Made by a program: the position numbers and the translations under genes. 64,000 nucleotides of DNA. Source: Haladaptatus sp. R4 (GTDB taxonomy: Archaea; Halobacteriota; Halobacteria; Halobacteriales; Haladaptataceae). Shown in pieces: positions 25,222-34,088 of the stretch (the first letter of the stretch is position 1; the number at the start of each line of letters is the position of its first letter). The stretch covers positions 1-64,000 of the forward strand of contig NZ_LWHG01000030.1 of assembly GCF_001625445.1 (NCBI RefSeq), written 5' to 3'. The notes below the pieces were generated by a model that was not told the DNA's origin, ran no database searches, and worked only from the letters and a program-made list of their open reading frames with translations.

Positions 25222-26133
25222 ATGCAACCAATGCACGATGACTCAGAGACGGACGTCAACCTGCGAGGCACTAGAGGGACGAATAAGCGTTTGACCACAC
25301 GACGGAGATTCGTTCGGTCGGGGGCAATGGGTCTCGCGATGCTAGGAGGATTGGGAAGTTCCGGGATAGCAGAAGCTAAAACGACACGACAAACCAGTCA
25401 GAACACTACCTCCCGCAGACCCGTAAACAAACACTCTTTCAGCGATGGCCTTACTGGTCTGTTACAGCGAAACCAAGTATGGACAAACGCATTGCCAGAT
25501 GGCTATTTCAGCGATGTCCAAACCAGCCAAGCACCTTCTGTGACCTCTGTTTGTTGCTCTGATTCGCGAGTATCCCAAGAGGGCATGTTTCTTGGAGCTC
25601 TTGAGGCAGGATTCTTGTTTAAGCCGAGCAATATCGGCAATAAAGTGATCAGTCTCGTGGACGGTGAACGAGTCGTCGACGGTGATTTTCTCTACGGTCT
25701 CGAAAAAGCGGATTCCGAAAACGGAGCGGTTGTCGGCCACACTGACTGTGGTGCGATTACTGCTGCCTATGAGATAGCACGTGGAACACAGGTCGATGAA
25801 TCACCGGGTATCAGCCAAGAACTAGAAGTACTTGTGGATATCGTCAGTGATGGTCTTGAATCCGACCGTGTCGACACTGAGACTTCAGATCTTGAGGTCA
25901 TCAATCAACTCGTCGAATACAATGTCCATCAGCAGATTCAATTTCTCGTCGACAGCGACGCAGTGTCCGACGAGCGAAACCTCTACGGATTCGTCTATGA
26001 CTTCCAGGGAGCGTATGGAGGTACACGAGGACGAACGTATTTGGTCAATATCGATGGTGAAACCAACCAGTGCCAACTCAAGCACCGAGTTCCGAATCAA
26101 TATGAATCGTTTGTTCGGAGTCTCCTTCAGTAA
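25222..26133 (+). CDS. Tat-exported beta-type carbonic anhydrase
   Basis: A 303-residue protein. A twin-arginine signal lies at residues 25-52 (TTRRRFVRSGAMGLAMLGGL, ending AEA), so it should be exported folded. The beta-carbonic anhydrase zinc site is complete: C112-S-D114-S-R116 (VCCSDSRV), then GHTDCGA with His173 and Cys176. Bacterial beta-CAs of this type hydrate CO2 to bicarbonate. The C-terminal half (EYNVHQQIQFLVDSDAVSDE, LYGFVYDFQGAYGGTRGRTY) is the usual family tail. An extracytoplasmic beta-CA is unusual. ATG 25231 is an alternative start. It stands alone, without a bicarbonate transporter beside it. Confidence 0.85.
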   Translation: MQPMHDDSETDVNLRGTRGTNKRLTTRRRFVRSGAMGLAMLGGLGSSGIAEAKTTRQTSQNTTSRRPVNKHSFSDGLTGLLQRNQVWTNALPDGYFSDVQTSQAPSVTSVCCSDSRVSQEGMFLGALEAGFLFKPSNIGNKVISLVDGERVVDGDFLYGLEKADSENGAVVGHTDCGAITAAYEIARGTQVDESPGISQELEVLVDIVSDGLESDRVDTETSDLEVINQLVEYNVHQQIQFLVDSDAVSDERNLYGFVYDFQGAYGGTRGRTYLVNIDGETNQCQLKHRVPNQYESFVRSLLQ

Positions 26134-26506
26134 GTGAGAAGTCAGGTTTCTTATGGTGGAAAAGATGACGAGCACCATGGGATCGTTTCCTAGTGTGTGA
26201 TCGTCGCCTTCAATCCCCAGAGGTGGTTTCGGACTCCTGGTCTTTCTTGAGACCCATTTTGGAAGACCGGTTGGGCATCGCAATCAATCGGCGGCTTCCT
26301 CACGCCGGAAGCCATCGTCCTTTCCATGAGTCTGTTTTTCAATCGACTCTTTAACTCGGTGTAAAGATGGTTGCCGCTACCTGTGACGTCACTGTAGTGA
26401 AGCCAGAGCATCAACAGCCGAGAGATATTCCTACTTTCCGGTACGAATGATCGGGGTGCTGCTGACATAGGACCCGTCACGAATCACTGCAATCTGTGAA
26501 TATATT
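26134..26506. other. intergenic, no convincing gene
   Basis: A 96-codon minus-strand frame (26190-26480) has mixed, non-acidic composition and no recognisable family. The 3' end of the carbonic anhydrase and the leader of the symporter are the only things I can place here. Confidence 0.4.
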
Positions 26507-27835
26507 TTGCTCCCTCTTCTAGCGGTAGGAGTGATAGATGATTCTCCTTGGAATCGATATCGGTCGGTTCCGCTTGTTTATCGTATCGCTGTCGGATTCG
26601 TACTTGGTGGCATATTTGGTTTCATTGTAGGGAAGCCCGCCGCTGCACTTGAACCGTTAGGGACGCTATTCCTTCGACTCCTGAAAATGTTGGTCGTTCC
26701 TCTTATTGTTTTCACACTTCTCAGTGGTGTTAAACAACTAACGCCTACAAAACTCGGTCGGATTGGTGGGAGTGTCGTCGGTCTGTATCTTGCAACGACC
26801 GCCATCGCTGGTTTTCTCGGCCTTGTCGTTGCAAACATATTGAATCCGGGAACAGGTGTCCAATTCACTGGTGGGAAAGCTCAATCCGCATCGCCACCAT
26901 CACTTGGGGAGGTTTTTCTGAATATCGTTCCCACGAATCCTGTCGCAGCATTTGGAAACGGGGATGTTCTTTCTATCGTCTTCTTCACACTTGTGTTCGG
27001 TCTCGGTCTCGCCATCGCCCGCGACTCTACTGAGTCTGAGCATGTCCGTGATGGAATCAAGACGTTCTTTGAGATCGTTGATGGTATCGTTGAGGGTCTC
27101 TTTACTGTCGTTTGGGGAGTTATGGAGTACGGTGTTGTCGGCGTATTTGCGCTCTTAGCGACCTCAATGGCAACACACGGTCTCGGCGCCATCGAGAGTC
27201 TTGCAATGCTGGTTGCTGCGGTTGCCCTTGGAACTCTTCTTCAGATTTCGATTACCTATCTCGGTCTCATTACGATGCTCGGTCTCGGGCAACATCCGAT
27301 CAAGTTTCTCCGGGGTGCAAAAGATGCGATGGTAACTGCATTCAGTATCCGGTCCTCAACTGGTACGCTTCCTGTAACTATGCAGAACGCGGAAGACGAC
27401 CTCAAGATCGATGAATCGTTGTATGGGTTCTCACTTCCGCTTGGCGCAACTATCAATATGGATGGTGCGGCGATTCGACAGGCGATTACCGCTGTCTTCG
27501 CTGCGAACCTCTTTGGGGTCCACCTCGGCCTCGGTGATCAGGTCACTCTCCTTGTTACCGTCGTTCTCGTTTCAATTGGGACTGCAGGTGTACCTGGAGC
27601 GGGCCTGATTATGCTGACTGTCGTCCTCCAATCCGTTAGTCTTCCACTAACTGTCGTCGGATTTGTCGCTGGTGTCGACCCAATCTTGGGACGAATAGCC
27701 ACGATGAATAACGTCACTGGCGATCTCGCTGTGGCCACCCTTGCAGCAAAATGGAACAATGCTATTGACTTTTCCACAGGGGTCTGGACCGACGACGAGA
27801 CTGCTGGAGAAACTGGATTAGCTATCTCTGATTGA
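26507..27835 (+). CDS. DAACS family dicarboxylate/amino acid:cation symporter
   Basis: A 442-residue protein of the glutamate/dicarboxylate transporter family (GltP/GltPh/DctA type). Signatures are KMLVVPLIVFTLLSGVK in TM2, the HP1 loop SIRSSTGTLPVTMQNAE (the SSS-T-P region), NMDGAAIRQAITAVFAANLF in TM7, HP2 GTAGVPGAGLIMLTVVLQSV, and the TM8 GVDPILGRIATMNNVTGD. The canonical NMDGTAxY appears as NMDGAAIR. No ATG lies near the N-terminus: the frame opens with TTG 26507, and GTG 26531 (VIDDSPWNRYRS) is also possible. It imports acidic amino acids or C4 dicarboxylates with Na+ or H+. Confidence 0.88.
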   Translation: MLPLLAVGVIDDSPWNRYRSVPLVYRIAVGFVLGGIFGFIVGKPAAALEPLGTLFLRLLKMLVVPLIVFTLLSGVKQLTPTKLGRIGGSVVGLYLATTAIAGFLGLVVANILNPGTGVQFTGGKAQSASPPSLGEVFLNIVPTNPVAAFGNGDVLSIVFFTLVFGLGLAIARDSTESEHVRDGIKTFFEIVDGIVEGLFTVVWGVMEYGVVGVFALLATSMATHGLGAIESLAMLVAAVALGTLLQISITYLGLITMLGLGQHPIKFLRGAKDAMVTAFSIRSSTGTLPVTMQNAEDDLKIDESLYGFSLPLGATINMDGAAIRQAITAVFAANLFGVHLGLGDQVTLLVTVVLVSIGTAGVPGAGLIMLTVVLQSVSLPLTVVGFVAGVDPILGRIATMNNVTGDLAVATLAAKWNNAIDFSTGVWTDDETAGETGLAISD

Positions 27836-27905
27836 GGCCCTAGATTTCTCTTAGTCTACATTCCAGACGTATTGACACAGCCGAGAAAATAGCTGATTCA
27901 GTGGT

Positions 27906-28904
27906 TCACTCGTTAACGAGCAGTAGTTTTCCAGTGAAATCTCCCATCTCTCCTAAACGGTGTGCGGCCGCTACTTCTTCGAAAGTGAATCGTTCATCAA
28001 TATGTGGTTCGATGGCACCGTCATCGACGAGAGCCGCGATAGTCTCGAGTTCTTCACCGATGCGGCTCTGATGTTTGCCCAGCAATACCGGGAGAATAAC
28101 TAATACGACCCCTAGTTCGAGCGAATTTGCATGCATCGCCGAGAGATCCTGTGTTGAACTCGATTCGGTGGTTACAACGGTTCCGAACGGACGAACCGCT
28201 TGGAATGCTGTTTGGAGATGGTCGTCACCGATAGGATCGAATACGATGTCAAATCCGTCCTCGCTAGCATGGTCGTTCACATATGCCTCGACATCGGTCG
28301 TCGTGTAGTCAACTGTCACGTCAGCCCCGATTTCAGTCGCGAGAGCACGTTTTTCCTCCGAGGATCCAGTCGCGGTGACGTTTGCTCCGAACCAGCGTGC
28401 AAGCTGAACACCGATATGACCGACACCACCGCTCGCTCCATAGACGAGCACTTCGTCGTCGATGTCGACGGTTGTCTTGTCTACGAGCATCTCCCACGCC
28501 GTGAGTGCGACGACTGGCAGGGAAGCTGCCTCCTCGAGTGGTAGCGTCTCTGGCGCGTGAGCAAATGTGTCCACGTGGCCAGTAACGTAGTCAGCGAGGG
28601 TTCCTTGCTGGCCGGCCCCACCAGGCATCCCATACACCTCGTCACCCTCTTCGAATCGCTCTACGTTTGCGCCAACGGAATCTACAATCCCCGCAACGTC
28701 ACAATGAAGAATCGCTGGGAAATCAGGGCTAAAATCGGGAAGATCCCCGCGACGAATCTTGTAATCTACCGGGTTGACACTCGATGCGACAGTTTCGATG
28801 CGAATTTCGTCTGGTTCTGGATCGGGTATCTCGACTGTTGTCTCCGTAAAGACATCTGGATTGCCATATTCTTCTATTGTATAGGCAGTCATCTCCGAAG
28901 TCAT
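27906..28904 (-). CDS. MDR family oxidoreductase (quinone-reductase-like)
   Basis: A 332-residue medium-chain dehydrogenase/reductase. The GroES-like half opens MTAYTIEEYGNPDVFTETTV, then VASSVNPVDYKIRRGDLPDF. The Rossmann half has VYGASGGVGHIGVQLARWFG, and the NADPH-selecting region ATGSSEEKRALATEIGADVT. The cysteine/histidine zinc ligands of alcohol dehydrogenases are absent, so it is a zinc-free quinone oxidoreductase or enoyl reductase-like enzyme. The start could equally be Met5 (MTAYTIEEYG, 28892). It is monocistronic and convergent with the symporter. Confidence 0.85.
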   Translation of the reverse strand: MTSEMTAYTIEEYGNPDVFTETTVEIPDPEPDEIRIETVASSVNPVDYKIRRGDLPDFSPDFPAILHCDVAGIVDSVGANVERFEEGDEVYGMPGGAGQQGTLADYVTGHVDTFAHAPETLPLEEAASLPVVALTAWEMLVDKTTVDIDDEVLVYGASGGVGHIGVQLARWFGANVTATGSSEEKRALATEIGADVTVDYTTTDVEAYVNDHASEDGFDIVFDPIGDDHLQTAFQAVRPFGTVVTTESSSTQDLSAMHANSLELGVVLVILPVLLGKHQSRIGEELETIAALVDDGAIEPHIDERFTFEEVAAAHRLGEMGDFTGKLLLVNE

Positions 28905-29267
28905 ATCGGCTTGGCTTTTTGCGTCCAGAAGTGAGTAAGTCTCGCTTCCGGAAGTTTTCGGAATACGTGGACCGGTGAGCCAGCCAAAGAACGTGCAAGG
29001 AAGACGATGACGTCACTGTCTCCCCACCCTACACCATTACCCGGCCTTCGACCTGCGTTGCCCCTTGAGGAAGGGAGATTAGCGACTGCTACCCAGCTAA
29101 AGACCAACAATAGCGATTGTCGGGACATTCGCTATCGAACAGTTCATCGCGGTGAATCACACCGATAGAGAACTCACTGGTTCACTGTGGTGAATCCACT
29201 TGTTATCGTTTAAGAATCTATAGGTGCCAGCAGATGTGTTCATACTCTCCTAACGCGTGTAAGGCGT

Positions 29268-30137
29268 ATGGCTGGATCAGATGAGAAGTTGGTTGAAGTT
29301 GATCTGGAGCTGAGCGATGGGCGAACACTTCATACGTATGATACAGGCGTGGATGATGCAGACGACCAGCTCACCGTTTTCTGGCACCATGGCACGCCGA
29401 ACATCGGCAAGCCTCCCGAACCTCTTTTCCAGTCTACAAACCTGCCTGACATCCGTTGGGTATCGTATGATCGGCCCGGATATGGTGGTTCAACCCCCTA
29501 TCCAGGCCGGGACGTGGCATCAGCGGCCGCCTGCGTCGCCAGCATCTCCGATGCGTTGGACATCGATCAGTTCGCGGTCATGGGTCATTCCGGTGGGGGT
29601 TCGCATGCGCTGGCATGCGGGGCACTACTACCAAAACGCGTCCTGTGCGTGGTCAGTGTGGCCGGACTGGCTCCGTTCAATGCCGAGGGTCTTGACTGGT
29701 TCGGAGGAATGACGCCGTCAGGTGCGGCGTCACTACGTGCCGCTATTGAGGGGCGTGCGGCAAAGGAGAAGTACGAGGCCTCAGCCGAGTACGACCCGGA
29801 GATGTTCACCCAGGCTGACCATGCCGCACTCTCGGACACGTGGTCCTGGCTGAACAGTGTCGTCGGTCCAGCCATGAAGGACGGACCGGACGGACTAATC
29901 GACGACGACCTTGCCTACGTCTCCTCATGGGGATTCGATCCTTCACAGGTTGACGTACCGGTACTCCTCTTGCACGGTGAGCAGGATCGGGTGGTGCCCA
30001 GCTCGCACAGTGAGTGGCTGGCGCACCGCTGTTCCTCGGCGGATCTGCGACTGCGCCCGGACGACGGACACATCTCGGTCCTCAACTCCAGCTCGATGGC
30101 CATGGATTGGATCCGGAAGCACGTTGACCAAAGCTAA
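29268..30137 (+). CDS. alpha/beta hydrolase
   Basis: A 289-residue alpha/beta-hydrolase-fold protein. The oxyanion region is FWHHGTPNIGKPPEP, the nucleophile elbow VMGHSGGGSHALACG (Ser108), the acid VLLHGEQDRVVPSSHSEWL, and the histidine RPDDGHISVL. The start motif SYDRPGYGGSTPYPGRDVAS is typical of the epoxide-hydrolase/esterase-like branch. The substrate is unknown. Codon use is slightly more GC-rich than its neighbours, and the protein resembles actinobacterial hydrolases in feel, so lateral acquisition is possible (impression only). Confidence 0.82.
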   Translation: MAGSDEKLVEVDLELSDGRTLHTYDTGVDDADDQLTVFWHHGTPNIGKPPEPLFQSTNLPDIRWVSYDRPGYGGSTPYPGRDVASAAACVASISDALDIDQFAVMGHSGGGSHALACGALLPKRVLCVVSVAGLAPFNAEGLDWFGGMTPSGAASLRAAIEGRAAKEKYEASAEYDPEMFTQADHAALSDTWSWLNSVVGPAMKDGPDGLIDDDLAYVSSWGFDPSQVDVPVLLLHGEQDRVVPSSHSEWLAHRCSSADLRLRPDDGHISVLNSSSMAMDWIRKHVDQS

Positions 30138-30163
30138 GCGAGTACGAACACTTCTGTCGATTC

Positions 30164-30292
30164 CTATTCGACGAACGCTGCGAGATTGTCGAGTGTTGAT
30201 TTCATTCCTGCTTCATGGTCCTCCGGTCGGATGCCTGCTGGCACGTTCTCAGCGCGCACGGTCACGATCTCATGGAGACGTGGAACAGAAGA
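30164..30292 (-). pseudogene. C-terminal remnant of an SRPBCC/AHSA1 family gene
   Basis: The minus strand reads VPRLHEIVTVRAENVPAGIR and PEDHEAGMKSTLDNLAAFVE, then stop at 30164. This is the characteristic end of AHSA1-like (SRPBCC fold) proteins. The N-terminal ~100 residues and a start codon are missing, so only the tail survives between the alpha/beta hydrolase and the repeat at 30325. Confidence 0.65.
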
Positions 30293-30326
30293 GCAGTGAG
30301 AAATGGCGAGATTCTAAGTTAGTATG

Positions 30327-30369
30327 ATATACTAATATAGTACCAACTCAGAATCAAGCTAGCGTCCGA
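30327..30369. repeat. dispersed repeat, partner at 58030-58072
   Basis: The stretch around CAACTCAGAATCAAGCTAG (30343-30361) and GTCCGAG recurs near 58041 as CAACTCGGAATCAGGCTAG then GTCCGAT, preceded in both by ATACTAA. About 80 percent of 36 bases match by eye. At 58 kb it sits directly upstream of the cupin gene, so it may be a shared promoter or operator; here it flanks a decayed gene. Confidence 0.6.
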
Positions 30370-30457
30370 GTTTCCGGCAGTGACCCCTCGGCGGGTCGCA
30401 GATATGATTGGAATGTAACGACAGCCAGTCCATCTGCGATTCGAGGACTCTCGATCA

Positions 30458-31753
30458 TCAATGACGTAGATATCGGACACTCCCGACAAGAATCAAGGTG
30501 AGTGAGAGCAGTGACAAAGCTAACTGAGGAACACCGAACCAGAACGGCGTCGCTGGGACAATCGCTCGAAGGAGGACGAGGATCGATGAGAGGATCGGGA
30601 TGTCGTTCCCTGGCGCAACGATTGATGACGTATCTGAACTGTATTGCGGCCCACCGACTGTTTCGCCCACCGGGAGTCGGTCCGCTTCATACGGAATCCG
30701 TGATGTTCTTGTACTCCATACGACTTTGCCTTCGGAATTCACCTCGACAATCCTTCTGTTTAGCGTATCGGTGATGAGCGTATTTCCATTTGGTAGTCGA
30801 TCAGCGTCACGTGGCCAATTAAATTCGACGCCATTAGCACTTCCTACTGTCCAAACAGGGCGCCATTCCCCACTCTCGGTGCGATGGAGTTCAACAATTC
30901 GGTCATTGTCACTATCGGCAACGAGTACGGCACCGTCTCCTATCCACTGTGGATTGTGTTGATGATTAAGCACAGAGGGATCACCACAGCGAATATCGCC
31001 ATCATTGTCATAATCCGCTAACTGGCCCGATCGTCGACAGCTTTCATCAGAGCTCGTTGGAGTATCCTTGTTGATCACCTCGACAACACCTTTGCCTCGT
31101 TGAATGACCAATAATTGGTTTGTGTTCCGAATCGAGATCAGATATCGACCATCACCAATGACGTCGACATCGTTGATGTGCAGCCAGTCCGACTTTGTTG
31201 GATCACTTGGCGCGTCGTAGAATGAACGCCCATTCCATTGCCATGTGACTGCTCCATTTTTTACCGTAAAGATGCGCTCGTGTTCCATATCGGTCATCAG
31301 ATATTCCCCCGACGGGAGGCGCTCGACATCGTGGACCTCACTATCTTTTTTGTCACGAACTGGGAAACTATATTCCGAGATGACATGGGGGGTGGGTGTG
31401 GGATCAATCACACGAAATCCTGAGCGTGAACATGGAGATTCATACGGAGCACATTTCTGATATCCCCCATCCATAAATCCTGCCAATACCGTTCCATTGC
31501 TCGTCTTCGTCACGTCGAAATAGCTACCTGCACTGGCTTCGCGCCATGTCACATCCCGACCAGTCAAAAGGTACACACTTCCATGCTCGTGCCAACCAGG
31601 ACCACCACCTTGTGATCCCACCAAAATCCGGCGGCTATCGCTATCACCGACGGAACCAATCTCTGGCGCAAGAGCCCCACTAATTACTACAGTTAATACG
31701 AAAAGGATGACACCGATTACGACGAGCCAGGTTCCTTGTCGGCGGGGATTCAT
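30458..31753 (-). CDS. arylsulfotransferase (ASST)-like beta-propeller, membrane anchored
   Basis: A 431-residue protein from ATG 31753 (MNPRRQGTWLVVIGVILFVL); the longer frame to 31867 reads into non-coding-like sequence. A signal anchor at 8-30 and a C-terminal helix (LALSLLSLTLILVGSVRYL) place the body outside the membrane. The body has repeated propeller blades typical of the arylsulfotransferase/ASST family in archaea: TKTSNGTVLAGFMDGGYQ, EVHDVERLPSGEYLMTDMEH, WLHINDVDVIGDGRYLISIR, NHQHNPQWIGDGAVLVADSD, WPRDADRLPNGNTLITDTLN. The histidines HDVE, HIND and HQHN fit the ASST pattern. Sulfotransfer itself is not shown; it may be only a binding propeller. Confidence 0.75.
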   Translation of the reverse strand: MNPRRQGTWLVVIGVILFVLTVVISGALAPEIGSVGDSDSRRILVGSQGGGPGWHEHGSVYLLTGRDVTWREASAGSYFDVTKTSNGTVLAGFMDGGYQKCAPYESPCSRSGFRVIDPTPTPHVISEYSFPVRDKKDSEVHDVERLPSGEYLMTDMEHERIFTVKNGAVTWQWNGRSFYDAPSDPTKSDWLHINDVDVIGDGRYLISIRNTNQLLVIQRGKGVVEVINKDTPTSSDESCRRSGQLADYDNDGDIRCGDPSVLNHQHNPQWIGDGAVLVADSDNDRIVELHRTESGEWRPVWTVGSANGVEFNWPRDADRLPNGNTLITDTLNRRIVEVNSEGKVVWSTRTSRIPYEADRLPVGETVGGPQYSSDTSSIVAPGNDIPILSSILVLLRAIVPATPFWFGVPQLALSLLSLTLILVGSVRYLRH

Positions 31754-32273
31754 TATATTTCGTACTCTGAGATGTCGCAAAGGGTTTGCGATCCCTAATC
31801 GGTGATACAAAATCTGCAGGCAATGAGTCGATATAGAGCGATCATAACGGAAACCGATTGAGAGCACGTTCGTGGTGAGAGCGACCCTTCAGACCAACAG
31901 CGCGATCAGGCCGTCTATCGGGTGAGTAAGCGAATCACCGAGGACCTCCCGAAAGACATTGCTGTGCTTGCCAAGCATCGATCCGGCAAACCCGAAGAAC
32001 TCCGGGAGATCGTCTGTGAAGAAGTCGACGAATAAGAAGTGATCGTACTGGTTTGTGGGCCAGTCATACTTGTTACTGCATCTGCTATCGTTGAGTTGCC
32101 GCTTGAATCCGGAGAGAGACGAGAACTCGAATTGGGATTGCTGTAATGAATGTTGCAATGACGACAGCGGTCGTCTACAACGGAATCACCCAGAGAAAAG
32201 CCTGGCTATGAAGACAGACGGTGAGAATCACGAGACTGTGCTGACCAGAACATCGAGACCAGTGCGAGTTGCC
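31754..32273. other. intergenic with decayed coding on plus strand
   Basis: The plus strand from about 31859 to 32035 is open with strongly acidic haloarchaeal composition (AVYRVSKRITEDLPKDIAVL, SGKPEELREIVCEEVDE) but has no start codon. A second short open piece (VIVLVCGPVILVTASAIVEL) follows. They look like remnants of a lost gene. The family is not recognised. Confidence 0.4.
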
Positions 32274-33617
32274 TCAATCTGATAAATACTCTCCACTCAC
32301 GGATCGACGCATTTCCCGGATAAGCGTCAGGTAGTCCTCTGGCGAATATTTTTGTTCTTTTTGTCGACGGATCTCTTGTTTTGTCTCACTATCAGCGAGT
32401 AAGTCGACAATCATACACGCTGTGAGTTTTGCAGGTATAATATACGCCATCTCATCGTCCACAGCTCGGAATTCCGGGGTATGTGGCGTTCCTTCGAATC
32501 CACCAATCATCGGGTGAATACCGGGTATGATTTGGGTGATGTCTCCCATGTCAGTCGACCCCGTTGTATGAGGATCATGAGTGTCAATTGCAGCAGAGCC
32601 TAGTTCATCGACTGCATTTGCTTCATACACCTCTATCATCGTTTTATTCGTCTGGAACGGAAGATACCCAGGATAGTCTTCGATCGAAATATCAGCTCCA
32701 ACAGCCATCGCGCCGCTTTCAAGTGCTCGATTCACCGAGTCATTCGCGTCATTGACTGCCTGGATTGATTTCGCGCGTGTGTACGATTCCATTCGAACGT
32801 CTGCAGGGACAACGTTGACCCCCTCCCCTCCTTTCGTTAAGATAGGGTGCACACGGACGTTGTCTTCGTCGGCGAACGTTTCTCGCTGAGCGTGGACTGC
32901 GTTCATGCCAAGCATCGCCGCATTGAGGGCATTGACTCCCTCTTCTGGCGCTGCGCCTGCGTGAGACGACTGCCCACGGTAGGTGACGAATTTGCCAATG
33001 AAACCGTTCGTCGACGAGCGGGTTAGAATCTCTCTTTCCGGGGTGTCCGCATCCGCATGTATCATTGCGGCACAGTCGACATGATCAAAATATCCCCGTT
33101 TGATCAGCTCTTGTTTCCCACCCAGTAATTCTATTTCACCGTCATTAACCAACGAGCGTCGGTACTCTAAGTCGAGGTATTCCTCGGCCGGGACAGCAAT
33201 AAACTCGACCGCGCCATGGAGCCGATCTAGAATTCCAGCCGAACTAAGCCCGTAGGCCGTTCCGATCAGATTGGCTAATTGGGCGTGATGGCCACATGCG
33301 TGACACGCTCCTGTTTCGGGATCTGCTTTCGGGTGCTCCCAGTTTACGAGCGCATCCAGTTCCCCAAGAACAGCGATCGTGAACTCATCCGCACTGGTTT
33401 CTAGGTCTGTGGAAGCGCGAGCACCAGTAATGGCGAGGTCGCGTTCGATTTCCAGTCCCATCGTTTCGAACGCTGCTGTGACTTTCTCGGTTGTTGCATG
33501 CTCTTTATAGCCGAGTTCGGGTTCTTCCTCTACAGCTTTGGCTAGTTCGATGATATCGTCTCGGTGGTCGTCAATCGCGGTACAAACGGCTTCTTTTTGG
33601 GTTTGTGTATCCGTCAT
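32274..33617 (-). CDS. M20 family amidohydrolase (AbgB/amino-acylase type)
   Basis: A 447-residue metal-dependent amidohydrolase of the M20D branch (IAA-amino acid/p-aminobenzoyl-glutamate hydrolase-like). Visible elements are EEPELGYKEHATTEKVTAAF, VLGELDALVNWEHPKADPET, the metal-site GACHACGHHAQLANLIGTAY (HACGHHAQ), EFIAVPAEEYLDLEYR, and the dimerisation-domain SSHAGAAPEEGVNALNAAML. The late TTGSTDMGDITQIIPGIHPM also matches the AbgB group. It should cleave an N-acyl or aromatic amide of an amino acid. The downstream membrane pair (33624-34948, upstream in transcription) is likely its substrate transporter. Confidence 0.87.
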   Translation of the reverse strand: MTDTQTQKEAVCTAIDDHRDDIIELAKAVEEEPELGYKEHATTEKVTAAFETMGLEIERDLAITGARASTDLETSADEFTIAVLGELDALVNWEHPKADPETGACHACGHHAQLANLIGTAYGLSSAGILDRLHGAVEFIAVPAEEYLDLEYRRSLVNDGEIELLGGKQELIKRGYFDHVDCAAMIHADADTPEREILTRSSTNGFIGKFVTYRGQSSHAGAAPEEGVNALNAAMLGMNAVHAQRETFADEDNVRVHPILTKGGEGVNVVPADVRMESYTRAKSIQAVNDANDSVNRALESGAMAVGADISIEDYPGYLPFQTNKTMIEVYEANAVDELGSAAIDTHDPHTTGSTDMGDITQIIPGIHPMIGGFEGTPHTPEFRAVDDEMAYIIPAKLTACMIVDLLADSETKQEIRRQKEQKYSPEDYLTLIREMRRSVSGEYLSD

Positions 33618-33623
33618 TTTGGA

Positions 33624-34088
33624 TCAGATGATTCCTTGATAGCTGAGTATTGCCTGTGCAACGAGTGCAGAGCCGATGAACGTGCCCGTGAATGCACAAA
33701 TAGCCACAACCACGATCTTCCAGCTCATCTGTTTCATGCTGGTCACCTGGAGTCCGATCGAGAGGCCAGCGTAGGCAAGAATTGGAGTTGTCGTTGCCAA
33801 GAACTGCACAGGATCAGTTAGTGAGAGAACGATGTCTTGAACTGGTGAGAATGGAAGCGAGAGGACGAATCCAATAATCGTCGCATATGCAAATGCAGGA
33901 AACTGAAGCGAGAGGTGACGACCTAGCAGCAACGAGACGAACCCGATGACTGCAATCAAGAGCATACCGGGTGCAGCTTCGATTGGACTGATTCCATAGC
34001 CGACGTAATTCCCGACCACTGTTATCACGCTGATGATGATGAGCATCTTTGCGATGTTTGACTCAAACGTTGGCGAGTCGACCGACAT
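33624..34088 (-). CDS. membrane protein, partner of the DUF3100-type protein
   Basis: A 154-residue protein with four or five transmembrane helices (MLIIISVITVVGNYVGYGIS, GMLLIAVIGFVSLLLGRHLS, ILAYAGLSIGLQVTSMKQMS, IVVVAICAFTGTFIGSALVA). Its start overlaps the stop of 34088-34948, and it ends six bases before the M20 gene, so the three are one operon. The fold and pairing recall two-part small transporters; the substrate is inferred only from the hydrolase. Confidence 0.7.
   Translation of the reverse strand: MSVDSPTFESNIAKMLIIISVITVVGNYVGYGISPIEAAPGMLLIAVIGFVSLLLGRHLSLQFPAFAYATIIGFVLSLPFSPVQDIVLSLTDPVQFLATTTPILAYAGLSIGLQVTSMKQMSWKIVVVAICAFTGTFIGSALVAQAILSYQGII

Noticed and set aside
26190-26480. 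96-codon minus-strand protein
   Set aside because: No family, mixed composition, no ribosome-binding or promoter support.
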